Below, piece by piece: positions 1-8,181 of a DNA stretch of 64,000 nucleotides. This DNA comes from Gracilimonas sp031581265. Lineage in GTDB: Bacteria > Bacteroidota > Rhodothermia > Balneolales > Balneolaceae. Every line of letters begins with the position of its first letter. Position 1 is the stretch's first letter. The stretch lies in contig NZ_JAVLBQ010000011.1 in NCBI RefSeq assembly GCF_031581265.1, positions 14,892-78,891 of the forward strand, in the 5' to 3' direction. The position numbers were made by a program, and so were the translations under genes. The notes beneath the pieces were generated by a model. The model saw nothing but the letters and a program-made list of their open reading frames with translations. It searched no databases and had not been told where the DNA came from.

Positions 1-36
1 GCTTAATTGTTTTATTTCTTCGAATTTTTTTGCCAT
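1..36 (-). CDS. 5' end of an unidentified gene leaving the left edge
   Basis: An ATG on the minus strand at 36-34 opens a frame that stays open to the window edge, reading MAKKFEEIKQLS. Only 12 codons are visible, so no family can be named. It would be divergent from the phosphatase gene at 245, with about 200 bases of AT-rich sequence between them. This could also be a chance open frame. Confidence 0.3.
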   Translation of the reverse strand, partial: MAKKFEEIKQLS

Positions 37-244
37 AAAAAACTTAGTTCCGGCGAATCATTTTAAGCCTCAAATATACAAATTCTCATGGAAAACCATG
101 TATTGAGTTCCATCAAAAAAATTTACTGCTTACCCATAAAAGCTTATGGAGTGTTATCAATATCATATATGTTTGTGAGGATTGTATGAAATGCACATCA
201 GTAAGCCCTAACTTTCAGAAAAATTAATATCTCAAACATTATTT

Positions 245-760
245 ATGTCTGAACCATATTTACGCCCCATTGACCTTAAAACCCCTTATAAACTTGTTTT
301 TGTCTGCTTAGGGAATATCTGCCGAAGCCCCACAGCCGAAGGCATCTTCCTTCATAAAGTTAAAGAGGAAGGATTGGAGAATTACTTTTATATCGATTCC
401 GCAGGCACGGCGGCCTATCATGTTGGAGAATCAGCAAATAGCAAAAGTCAGGCTACGGCGAATAAGCATGGCATTCACCTTCCTTCAAAAGCCCGGAAAT
501 TTGAGTATGCCGATTTGGAAGAATTTGACCTTATTTTAGCGATGGATTCTGAAAATTTTTCCAATATTAATGCGCTTGATCGTAAGTCACGGTTCGAGAA
601 TAAAATCAAAATGATGAGAGACTTTGATCCTGAACCTGGAAATGGTGAAGTGCCCGATCCATACTACGGCGGAATGCAGGGATTTGAAAATGTATTCCGA
701 GTTTTAGAAAGAAGTAGTGAAGCTTTACTTGAGGAACTTAAACCCTATATCAAAAGCTAA
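245..760 (+). CDS. Low-molecular-weight protein tyrosine phosphatase
   Basis: 171 aa, a usual length for this family of small cytoplasmic phosphatases. The phosphate-binding loop C-X5-R is visible as CLGNICRS (residues 21-28), and the catalytic acid lies in DPYYGG near residue 138. The enzyme removes phosphate through a cysteinyl-phosphate intermediate. Its stop codon overlaps the ATG of the fructosamine-kinase gene by one base, so the two are surely co-transcribed. The pairing is informative: LMW-PTP homologues are known to dephosphorylate ribulosamine 5-phosphates, which gives substrates for fructosamine-kinase homologues. A role in protein or amine deglycation is therefore at least as likely as tyrosine signalling. 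There is a 15-residue N-terminal extension before the fold. Confidence 0.9.
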   Translation: MSEPYLRPIDLKTPYKLVFVCLGNICRSPTAEGIFLHKVKEEGLENYFYIDSAGTAAYHVGESANSKSQATANKHGIHLPSKARKFEYADLEEFDLILAMDSENFSNINALDRKSRFENKIKMMRDFDPEPGNGEVPDPYYGGMQGFENVFRVLERSSEALLEELKPYIKS

Positions 761-1614
761 TGTTACCCGCATCTATTCAAGAGGCCATTCAAAACTTTTT
801 TAAAGAAACCGTCACACAAGTAGATAGTGTGCATGGCGGAGATATTAATGAGGGTGCTAAAATTAAGCTGGAATCCGGGGATACGCTATTTGTGAAATGG
901 AACACTGACGCTCCCGATTCCATGTTTGAGGTGGAAGCAAAAGGATTATCCTTGTTAAGTGATGCTAACACGGACTTAGTCATCCCAAATGTAAAGCTGC
1001 AAAAATCGAGTTTCTTAGTCCTGGACTGGATTCAGGAAGGAGGAGGCAAGCCCAATTCTGCCTATAATTTTGGGGTTTATTTGGCCAAATTTCATCAACA
1101 TTCATCTGACTCTTTTGGCTTGGATCATGATAATTTCATTGGCAGGCTTCCACAGAGTAATAACCGGCACAGCAACTGGCCCGATTTCTTTACAATAGAG
1201 CGTATTGAGCCCCAAGTTAAAATGGGCGTTGAATCGGGCAAACTCACCAGTTCCATTTTACGAGATGTTCAAAAATTGTACGGTAAAGTTGGCTCCATTT
1301 TTCCCACTGAGAAACCTGCTTTGCTTCATGGTGATTTATGGAGCGGTAATTATATGCTTACTAAAACAGGCGGTGCCGCTATTTATGATCCGGCGGTTTA
1401 TTATGGTCACCGTGAAATGGAGCTTGCAATGACACGTCTTTTTGGGGGATTTTCAGCCAACTTCTATGAAGGCTATAATGCTGAGTTCCCTCTTGAACCT
1501 GGCTTTAATGAACGCGTGAATATTTGTAACCTATACCCCATATTGGTTCATGCCAATTTATTTGGTGGCAGTTATTCCCGACAAGCCGAAAATATCATAA
1601 AAAGATATGCCTGA
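760..1614 (+). CDS. Fructosamine/ketosamine-3-kinase family protein
   Basis: 284 aa, full length for the FN3K family, which has a protein-kinase-like fold. The catalytic HGDLWSGN motif is near residues 195-202, followed by a metal-binding YDPAVYYGHREMELAM block near 210-225. Family members phosphorylate ribulosamines, erythrulosamines or fructosamines on glycated amines, which makes the sugar adduct unstable and repairs the protein. The start overlaps the phosphatase stop by one base, and the end overlaps the next start by eight bases. It is the middle gene of a tightly coupled three-gene unit. The sugar specificity cannot be read from the sequence; bacterial members usually prefer ribulosamines. 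Confidence 0.9.
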   Translation: MLPASIQEAIQNFFKETVTQVDSVHGGDINEGAKIKLESGDTLFVKWNTDAPDSMFEVEAKGLSLLSDANTDLVIPNVKLQKSSFLVLDWIQEGGGKPNSAYNFGVYLAKFHQHSSDSFGLDHDNFIGRLPQSNNRHSNWPDFFTIERIEPQVKMGVESGKLTSSILRDVQKLYGKVGSIFPTEKPALLHGDLWSGNYMLTKTGGAAIYDPAVYYGHREMELAMTRLFGGFSANFYEGYNAEFPLEPGFNERVNICNLYPILVHANLFGGSYSRQAENIIKRYA

Positions 1615-2359
1615 TTTACCTTATCAAAAAATTGTATGTCTTGTTCCAAGCCTCACCGAATTACTGTTTGACCTGGGGCTGGAAGGCCAGGTTATAGGTC
1701 GAACCCGCTTCTGCATTCACCCCGAAAATAAAGTAAAAGAAGTTGAAATTGTGGGCGGGACCAAAAATCCCCGGCTGGAGAAAATTATTGAAATGCAGCC
1801 GGACATAATCATTGCCAATAAAGAAGAAAATCGGAAAGAGGACATCGAAATTCTCCGCAAATACTCAAAGGTACATGTAACTGAAATTGATACTATTCAG
1901 GATGCCTTACTTACCATCGCCAACTTAGGCCAATTACTTGGAGTTGAACATAAAGCCCAAAATCTTGTTGAGAAAATTGACTATCTACTTTCCAAAAAGC
2001 CGGAAGCGCCTGAATTATTTGTATCTTACTTTATCTGGAAAGATCCCTGGATGACTATTGGCAAAGATACCTACATTCACGACGTATTGGATGCCTATAA
2101 TCTAAAAAATGTTTTTCGAAACCTAATCCGTTATCCCAAAACCACATTAGAAGAACTGAGCTCACTTAATCCGGATGTTATTCTATTAAGCAGTGAACCT
2201 TATCCCTTCAAAGAAAAACACGAAGCCGAAATAAGAGAAGTTTGTCCTGCCTCTAAGATTGAACTTGTAAATGGAGAATGGTTCAGTTGGTACGGATCTC
2301 GTATGATTGAAGCTTTCACTGCATTAAACAGTTGGAGAAAATCTTTGACTAAAAGCTGA
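1607..2359 (+). CDS. Helical-backbone metal receptor / BtuF-like protein without signal peptide
   Basis: 250 aa with the periplasmic-binding fold typical of BtuF/FhuD-type receptors. The opening IVCLVPSLTELLFDLG and the later PDIIIANKEENR segment are typical of this fold. There is no signal peptide or lipobox, and no permease or ATPase gene lies nearby, so this is probably the cytoplasmic subgroup often called helical-backbone metal receptors rather than a transporter component. The ATG lies inside the end of the kinase gene (8-base overlap). Ligand unknown. Its link to the deglycation pair is by co-transcription only. Confidence 0.75.
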   Translation: MPDLPYQKIVCLVPSLTELLFDLGLEGQVIGRTRFCIHPENKVKEVEIVGGTKNPRLEKIIEMQPDIIIANKEENRKEDIEILRKYSKVHVTEIDTIQDALLTIANLGQLLGVEHKAQNLVEKIDYLLSKKPEAPELFVSYFIWKDPWMTIGKDTYIHDVLDAYNLKNVFRNLIRYPKTTLEELSSLNPDVILLSSEPYPFKEKHEAEIREVCPASKIELVNGEWFSWYGSRMIEAFTALNSWRKSLTKS

Positions 2360-2412
2360 CTTTGATATTGCCTTAGATTATTTTGGACTTAAAATTACTT
2401 TAGCATCAAAAA

Positions 2413-2793
2413 ATGTCCAAAGTTTTAGACTTTATTGATAGTCATAATGGCAACCAGCGAGAGGTGATGTACTATTTCCATAATTTGCTAACCTCATTCC
2501 CTACCGTGACATCCTCTATCAAATACCGGATTCCTTTCTACGATCAAAAAACATGGGTTTGTTATTTGAATCCTTTAAAAAACGGAAAAGTATCGTTGTG
2601 TTTTATTCGAGGATATGAACTTTCTAATGAGCAAGGGCTTCTGGAGAGTAAGGGCGGGAAACAGGTACTTAGTGTAGATTTTGGAAGTGTAGCTGAAATC
2701 CCGGAAAGAGCAATACGGGAAGTAATCAATGAGGCGTTGTTTTTAGATGAAAATATTCCCTATAAGCCAAAAGGGAGAAAAATACAGGAATAA
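2413..2793 (+). CDS. DUF1801 (YdhG/YjhX-like) domain protein
   Basis: 126 aa small soluble protein. The pattern YRIPFY near residue 37 followed by a conserved aromatic core (WVCYLNPLKNGKVSLCF) matches the DUF1801 family, a small alpha/beta fold of unknown activity. It follows the receptor-like gene after a 53-base gap, so it may be read from the same transcript. It faces the minus-strand gene ending at 2800 across six bases. No catalytic residues can be proposed. Confidence 0.75.
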   Translation: MSKVLDFIDSHNGNQREVMYYFHNLLTSFPTVTSSIKYRIPFYDQKTWVCYLNPLKNGKVSLCFIRGYELSNEQGLLESKGGKQVLSVDFGSVAEIPERAIREVINEALFLDENIPYKPKGRKIQE

Positions 2794-2799
2794 AAACTG

Positions 2800-3066
2800 T
2801 TAGCAGATTTCTCCATCTTTTGGATCAATATAGCATCCATCGCCACTCAGGGAGCGCTGCCAGTTTAGCTCACCTCTCAATTTTTGCAGCCAATCTTTAA
2901 TCTCATCTGTTTCCTTATAAAAGGCTACATCTTCTTCTATATATGGCAGGTCAGAATCATCTTTTTCAGGGTGAATTTCTTTTTCATAAGCGATAACCAA
3001 CTCATCCAGCGCTTGTTCTAATTCGCTTGACGGCTTATGCGATTCTTTTTTGTGAAGGATAATCAT
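2800..3066 (-). CDS. Conserved-looking small acidic protein of unknown function
   Basis: 88 aa if started at the ATG at 3066, which begins MIILHKKESHKPSSELEQ; a longer frame to 3096 exists but its first residues look unlike coding sequence. The protein is acidic and helical in its first two thirds, and ends with a short motif GDGCYIDPKDGEIC containing two cysteines. I do not recognise the family. It is transcribed convergently with the DUF1801 gene and divergently from the response regulator. Confidence 0.55.
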   Translation of the reverse strand: MIILHKKESHKPSSELEQALDELVIAYEKEIHPEKDDSDLPYIEEDVAFYKETDEIKDWLQKLRGELNWQRSLSGDGCYIDPKDGEIC

Positions 3067-3195
3067 AGGGTAAAGTTTTAGTGACTTCGTACACATTAAT
3101 GACAGCTATAAAACAAATAAAATTTAATTCTCTTGGTAACATTAAAAAATTCTAATATATTAATATTAGAAAATTTTAATATTCATCTCGGTGTT

Positions 3196-3597
3196 ATGGA
3201 CACTCTAAAAAAAGTAATGATAGTTGAAGACGATCCGCTTCTCTCCATCGTGGAAGAAAAGATGGTTAAGAGGTTGGGATATGAAGTCGTTGGGAAAGCA
3301 AAAAGCGGGGAAGAAACCCTGGATATGATCAAGGAATTTAACCCCGAAATTCTATTGTTGGATATGCAGCTTGCCGGATCTTTAAATGGTATTCAAACCG
3401 CTGAAGAACTTAAAAAATGTCATAAGAACATCCCGGTGATCTTTTTGTCTGGAGATAATTCTGAGTCTGTACTTAAACAAGCAAAAGATGTGAACTATGT
3501 TGATTTCTTGCTCAAACCTGTTTCCCCCAAAGCACTTTCTGACTCCTTGACTAAAGCTTCAAAATACTCATCCCCGCTTTCACAAAATGCGGCTTAA
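3196..3597 (+). CDS. Single-domain CheY-like response regulator
   Basis: 133 aa from the ATG at 3196, which places the receiver domain right at the N terminus; the extra 21 codons upstream look non-coding. The receiver signature is complete: the acidic pair ED-D in VEDDPL, the phospho-acceptor Asp in LLLDMQL, Ser in FLSGD, and Lys in LLKPVSP. There is no output domain, so it must act by protein contact or as a phosphorelay partner. No kinase is adjacent; the nearest in the window are at 25.2 and 43.8 kb. A strong terminator follows at 3683. Confidence 0.88.
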   Translation: MDTLKKVMIVEDDPLLSIVEEKMVKRLGYEVVGKAKSGEETLDMIKEFNPEILLLDMQLAGSLNGIQTAEELKKCHKNIPVIFLSGDNSESVLKQAKDVNYVDFLLKPVSPKALSDSLTKASKYSSPLSQNAA

Positions 3598-3682
3598 TTT
3601 TTCCTTTTTGAAATGTAGTTAGATCAAACAAATACCCATAACATCCTATAAAGTAGTTTGACCGCTGCTTTATGACTATCTG

Positions 3683-3716
3683 AAAAGCCCGCTGTTTCCC
3701 CTAACAGTGGGCTTTT
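3683..3716 (+). terminator. Rho-independent terminator after the response regulator
   Basis: Stem arms AAAAGCCCGCTGTT and AACAGTGGGCTTTT pair over 14 bases with one G-T pair and a six-base loop, followed by a T-rich tail. The hairpin also carries A residues on the 5' side, so it could work in both directions. Confidence 0.85.
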
Positions 3717-3815
3717 CTATTTTTCAAATTAGTGGCATACAGTCCAGATTTTAAATTTGCAATTATACGTATATATGTGTAAATAAACGTTAAACATATA
3801 ATGAAACATATTGTT

Positions 3816-4105
3816 ATGAAGAAAGCATTGTTATTTTTAATATCACCTGCTTGTGTTCTATTGTACCATCACAAGCTCAAACACAAGAATGGGATTATAT
3901 TTGCACCGGCTATGACCCAGTAGCAGGTGATTTTTATACAGCTGCCTGGAATGACACGGGAGGTGGGGCGTGTGGACCAACTTCGGATGCTATATTTTGT
4001 TACTTCGGAGAATTACTTTGTTCCGGAACAATTACAAACGGAGGGCAATCTACAATGGCTAGCCCTTCTGCACTACCCTGCGACTGTTCAATCCAACCCG
4101 TTTAG
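3816..4105 (+). pseudogene. Small Cys-rich secreted protein with an apparent frameshift in the signal peptide
   Basis: Two overlapping frames look like halves of one gene. ATG 3816 (or 3801) reads MKKALLFLIS, a typical signal-peptide start, and then runs into an unrelated frame. One frame over, from about 3842, the sequence reads CSIVPSQAQTQEWDY, a plausible signal-peptide end with an A-X-A cleavage site, and continues to 4105 as a Gly/Cys-rich domain with about six cysteines (ICTG, GACG, IFC, LLC, LPCDC). Joining them needs one extra base near 3834-3847, next to a run of five Ts. The intact product would be about 90 aa and exported. It could be a true mutation, a sequencing error or a frameshift during translation. 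It is followed closely by a lipoprotein gene. Confidence 0.45.
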
Positions 4106-4131
4106 TTAATATAAAAATTAGGAGAAGCCTT

Positions 4132-4866
4132 ATGAGACATTTAAAAATAGCAACTTATATCATTTCGCTTATCATACTAACCGCCTGTCAGGGACAAAAT
4201 CAAAATGACTTTCAACCAGAAGATGCTCCACTCATAAATGAAATTACATTCAGTGATTCTTTTTCAGGTAAAAGCGCCAACAGTTCATTCTTTAATCCAA
4301 ACCAATCAGATCAAAACAGCTATAATATTGTGCTGAAAGAAGATTTTATTAATTCAAAGGATCAATGGAAAAACATCATGAAAGAGGTTCAGCCTCATAT
4401 TGATATAATTAATACTATTTATTTTGATGACAATAAAAGTTTGCAACAAAAGGATGATGAGATCAGTGAATTACTAAATGAGGATGAAATCACCTCTTAC
4501 CAAAAATCTATCTTAGAACAGGTTGCAGCCTGCAGAATGCTCCCCTTACTAATTAAATCTGATGAAAAGTTTTATAAAGAGGCTTCTGATTACGCTGAAC
4601 TTCTTTTAAAGAACCAAAACTCAACTTTTGATTTACAAATCAACACCTTAGATCACTTAAAAAATTATTGGAGTGAAGATAGAATTGCCACCGCTAAACA
4701 AGAACTTTTAGAAACCGCTAAATCTCAACTTTCCGAAAGTGAATCTTATTTAGCATATCAATCTAAATCAAAACAAGAGTTGGAAAAATTGTCAGTTACT
4801 TACAATCAAATTGAAAAAAAGGCATTACAACTTGAAGAAGTTATTAATGAAATTGAAAAGCTTTAA
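4132..4866 (+). CDS. Lipoprotein of unknown function, helical
   Basis: 244 aa. A signal sequence followed by a lipobox (LTAC at about residues 16-19, then QGQNQ) indicates a lipid-anchored envelope protein. The rest is rich in Glu, Lys, Asn and Gln, with long predicted helices in the last 100 residues that may form coiled coils. An AGGAG ribosome-binding site sits 7 bases before the ATG. It lies 27 bases after the Cys-rich ORF, so the two may be one unit. I recognise no domain. Confidence 0.7.
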   Translation: MRHLKIATYIISLIILTACQGQNQNDFQPEDAPLINEITFSDSFSGKSANSSFFNPNQSDQNSYNIVLKEDFINSKDQWKNIMKEVQPHIDIINTIYFDDNKSLQQKDDEISELLNEDEITSYQKSILEQVAACRMLPLLIKSDEKFYKEASDYAELLLKNQNSTFDLQINTLDHLKNYWSEDRIATAKQELLETAKSQLSESESYLAYQSKSKQELEKLSVTYNQIEKKALQLEEVINEIEKL

Positions 4867-4869
4867 CTT

Positions 4870-5874
4870 TTAAGAAGTTTCGTGCTTTACAACTACCCGA
4901 CCGGCTTGCTCAACTTCTAAGATTTTGTCAATTTCATTTGATAAACCTTCTAATCCAACTTCAGAAGTAAAGTCGGCCGGCAATTTATTGTGATTCATTC
5001 CGGCTATCGTATCCCAAATTTTCAATCGCATCGGCATTTTGCAGATGGCTGAATCGATCCCAAGCAAACTTACTCCGCGCAAAATAAACGGGTAAATACT
5101 CGTGTCCACTTTATGCCCCAAAATATTGCCACAACAAGCCACTGCTCCATCGTGATTGGTTTGGCGAATGACCGCATCCAACATGCTTCCGCCTACCGTT
5201 TCAATCGCTCCGTTCCATTCACGGCTTAGCAGGAAATTATCGCTTACATCTGTCACCTCATCTCGGTGTATGACTTCCTTGGCGCCAAGCCCTTTTAGGA
5301 AATCCTCTCTGTCCATTTTGCCCGTGGCAGCAACAACTTCATACCCAAGTTCAGCAAGAAAAAATACCGACAAGGACCCCACCCCTCCTGTGGCTCCGGT
5401 AACCAAGACTTTGCCGTTTTCGGGTGAAATTAACTCACGCTGAAGTCGCTTTACCCCGTACATGGCTGTAAAGCCGGCGGTTCCATATTTCATAGATTTT
5501 TTCAAGTCTAACCCATCCGGCAGAGCAACAACCCAGTCATGCGGAACACGAATGTATTCTCCATAACCTCCGGAAGTATTGGAGCCCAAATCGCGCCCCG
5601 TTACTACTACTTTTTGTCCTTTATGAAATGTACCGGAAGTATCTTCTTCGACCTCTCCCGCCGCATCAATACCGGGAATATGCGGATAGTTTCGGGTCAC
5701 CCCTTTATTGCCGGATGCCGATAATGCGTCTTTATAATTCAATGACGAATAATGCACTTTTATCAGCACTTCATGATCAGGTAAAAAAGAGAAAGGCACA
5801 TCTTTGACTTCAGACACAAATTCACCTTTCGTATTTTCTTCCACCAAAAATGCTCTAAAAGTATCTGTACTCAT
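4870..5874 (-). CDS. YhdH/AcuI-type NADPH-dependent acrylyl-CoA/quinone reductase family protein
   Basis: 334 aa, the usual size for the medium-chain (zinc-free) dehydrogenase family. The N-terminal half has SSLNYKDALSASG and PGIDAAGEV, typical of YhdH/YhfP/AcuI. The Rossmann motif is VTGATGGVGSLS around residue 158. AcuI-type members reduce acrylyl-CoA to propionyl-CoA; others act as quinone oxidoreductases. It is the last gene of a three-gene minus-strand operon with an SDR and an aldehyde dehydrogenase, with one base between it and the ALDH gene. That context suggests detoxification or turnover of reactive aldehydes and enones. Confidence 0.85.
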   Translation of the reverse strand: MSTDTFRAFLVEENTKGEFVSEVKDVPFSFLPDHEVLIKVHYSSLNYKDALSASGNKGVTRNYPHIPGIDAAGEVEEDTSGTFHKGQKVVVTGRDLGSNTSGGYGEYIRVPHDWVVALPDGLDLKKSMKYGTAGFTAMYGVKRLQRELISPENGKVLVTGATGGVGSLSVFFLAELGYEVVAATGKMDREDFLKGLGAKEVIHRDEVTDVSDNFLLSREWNGAIETVGGSMLDAVIRQTNHDGAVACCGNILGHKVDTSIYPFILRGVSLLGIDSAICKMPMRLKIWDTIAGMNHNKLPADFTSEVGLEGLSNEIDKILEVEQAGRVVVKHETS

Positions 5875-5875
5875 T

Positions 5876-7243
5876 TTATTTCAATAATTTTTTTATCCAT
5901 TTTAATTTTCCTTTATAGGGAGCGTATCGAAAAGGAATATCCAGCCAAATCGGTTTTTTCATGATGCTTTTGGTATGCGAAAAAGTATCGAAACTATATT
6001 TTCCGTGATAGGCCCCCATTCCGCTTTTTCCCACTCCGCCAAATGGAAGATTATGGTTCCCAAGATGTGCCACTACATCGTTCACGGCCCCACCTCCAAA
6101 TGAACATGCTTCCAATACCAGCTCTTCCGTGTTGCTGTCATTTGTGAATATATAAAACGCCAGCGGCTTCGGCTTTACGTTGATAATTTCAATAGCTTCT
6201 GAAATTTCATTAAAACCTAGAACCGGAAGAATGGGACCAAAAATTTCCTCTTCCATCACCTTAGCATCCGAGGAAATATCCGTCATGACAGTCGGTTCAA
6301 TAAAACATTCTTCCTTATCCGCTTCACCGCCATAAAATATTTCCCCGTCTTTCAAATATCCTTTCAATCGATCAAAGTGATCTTTATTCACAATTCGGGG
6401 ATAATCGGGGCTTTTCTCAGGATCTTTTCCATAAAATTTTTGAATATGTTCTTCGAGTAGTTGGAGCATTTTGGGCTTCACCGATTCCTGTACCAGCAGG
6501 TAATCCGGAGCCACACAGGTTTGGCCCGCATTTAAGAATTTCCCCCATACTATTCGTTTGGCAGCAGTATTAAGATCCGTGGTTTCATCAACAATACAGG
6601 GACTTTTACCGCCTAATTCTAACGTCACAGGAGTCAGATTCTTGGCAGCCGCCTCCATAACTATTTTACCAACCCGCGTACTTCCTGTAAAAAAGATATA
6701 GTCGAATTCCTGATCCAGTAAATCCTGATTTACCGCTACACCGCCTTCAACTACCGCCACAAATTCTTCCTTAAACCATTTCCCTAAAACCTCAGACAGG
6801 GCCGAAGAAGTATTTGGAGTTATTTCGGATGGCTTGATAACAGCGGTATTTCCGGCTGCTATGGCTCCTACAAGAGGCAACAATGCAAGTTGTACTGGGT
6901 AATTCCAGGGAGCAATAATTAATACCGAACCATAAGGTTCTTTAACGATATAATTGGATGACGGAAAGTTTATGAGTGAGCCGGATACTCGTTGTGGTTT
7001 TGCCCATTTTCTAAGCTTCTTGATGGTATAACTAATTTCATCATGCAAAATACCGAGCTCCGTAGCATACGTCTCCAGTTCAGGTTTTTTAAAATCAGCA
7101 TACACGGCTTCCATGAATTCCTGTTCATGTTCCTTCAATAGCTTCTTAAGTGTTACGAGCTGATGAATCCTAAATTCAACCGATTTAGTAGCACCGGATT
7201 TGAAATAGGTGTGTTGCCTTTGCAATAACTCTTCTGCATTCAT
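5876..7243 (-). CDS. Aldehyde dehydrogenase, class 3 / fatty-aldehyde type
   Basis: 455 aa, which fits the short class 3 ALDH group (about 450-490 aa) rather than the 500-residue classes. Landmarks are the APWNYPVQL cofactor-site segment near residue 111, the general base in ELGGKSPCIV and the catalytic Cys in GQTCVAPDY. The product oxidises aldehydes to acids with NAD(P)+. The C terminus has a basic amphipathic tail (YKGKLKWIKKLLK) that could touch the membrane, as seen in fatty-aldehyde enzymes. The start overlaps the SDR stop by four bases. Confidence 0.92.
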   Translation of the reverse strand: MNAEELLQRQHTYFKSGATKSVEFRIHQLVTLKKLLKEHEQEFMEAVYADFKKPELETYATELGILHDEISYTIKKLRKWAKPQRVSGSLINFPSSNYIVKEPYGSVLIIAPWNYPVQLALLPLVGAIAAGNTAVIKPSEITPNTSSALSEVLGKWFKEEFVAVVEGGVAVNQDLLDQEFDYIFFTGSTRVGKIVMEAAAKNLTPVTLELGGKSPCIVDETTDLNTAAKRIVWGKFLNAGQTCVAPDYLLVQESVKPKMLQLLEEHIQKFYGKDPEKSPDYPRIVNKDHFDRLKGYLKDGEIFYGGEADKEECFIEPTVMTDISSDAKVMEEEIFGPILPVLGFNEISEAIEIINVKPKPLAFYIFTNDSNTEELVLEACSFGGGAVNDVVAHLGNHNLPFGGVGKSGMGAYHGKYSFDTFSHTKSIMKKPIWLDIPFRYAPYKGKLKWIKKLLK

Positions 7244-8064
7244 GAGTCCTCCATCTTTCTACCTTTGAAAGTACTCATAGAATCATACACTCCAAAGATT
7301 TTACCTGCCACAAAATCGTATAGTTTAGCCGGTAGTACCCCCCTGATGAATGGAGTTAACTTTACCATAAAAGGTTCTCTCAACCGATCTTTACCTGATT
7401 CTACAGCGTCTAAAATTTTATTGGTTATGGCATCAGTATCTAACAACGGCATCAGCAATGGGGCTGTTACACCTTCAAACATTCCTGTGTCAATATAACT
7501 GGGCATTACGGTAAGTACTTTAACGGAAGCTTTATTTTTTCTAAGCTCTAAATTCAACGATTCTGACCAACCTACCGCAGCCCACTTACTGGCGGCATAA
7601 ACGGTCATTCCGGGATTGGGAGTAAGTCCTGCTGCAGATGCGATATTGATTATATGTCCGCTGCCTTTTTCTTGCATAGCAGGCAGAAAAGCCCGGGCCA
7701 CATACATTAACCCAAGGCTATTTATATCCATGGTCCTTTTAATTTCTTCCATGTTTTGTTCATCAAAATTTTTTCCAGCTACAATTCCTGCATTATTGAA
7801 TAAAATATCTACAGGTCCGTGCTCTTCAATTACTTTTTCAGCAGATTTTAGAACATCTTTGTGGTCACTTACATCCACTACATTTGTTATTACAGTATAA
7901 CCTTGATCGGTTAACTCATTTTTGACGGAAGCAAGAGCCGATTCATCCACATCCCAAATAATTAATTTATCTGCACCTCGGCGAAGTGATTTCTTGCCCA
8001 TTAACAAACCAATGCCGCTGGCGCCACCGGTGATTAAAACATTTTTATTTTTAAAAGAGGACAT
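7240..8064 (-). CDS. Short-chain dehydrogenase/reductase (SDR)
   Basis: 274 aa classical SDR. The cofactor motif TGGASGIG is at about residues 12-19, NNAG near 90, and the catalytic Ser and YxxxK are in IASAAGL and YAASK near 142-160. These oxidoreductases interconvert alcohols and carbonyls with NAD(P)H. It is the first gene of the SDR-ALDH-AcuI operon, so an alcohol to aldehyde to acid sequence is plausible. The C-terminal 40 residues are hydrophobic and basic, which is common in lipid-acting SDRs. Confidence 0.9.
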   Translation of the reverse strand: MSSFKNKNVLITGGASGIGLLMGKKSLRRGADKLIIWDVDESALASVKNELTDQGYTVITNVVDVSDHKDVLKSAEKVIEEHGPVDILFNNAGIVAGKNFDEQNMEEIKRTMDINSLGLMYVARAFLPAMQEKGSGHIINIASAAGLTPNPGMTVYAASKWAAVGWSESLNLELRKNKASVKVLTVMPSYIDTGMFEGVTAPLLMPLLDTDAITNKILDAVESGKDRLREPFMVKLTPFIRGVLPAKLYDFVAGKIFGVYDSMSTFKGRKMEDS

Positions 8065-8181
8065 ATAAAAACCTTATATTTAGGGCTTGAAATTAACCAA
8101 AAACTGATCACAATTGTTTATACAAAAAAGTCGTGATTCAGGGTAATTATAAAAACAGACAATAAGTCCATTTTTAAACAA

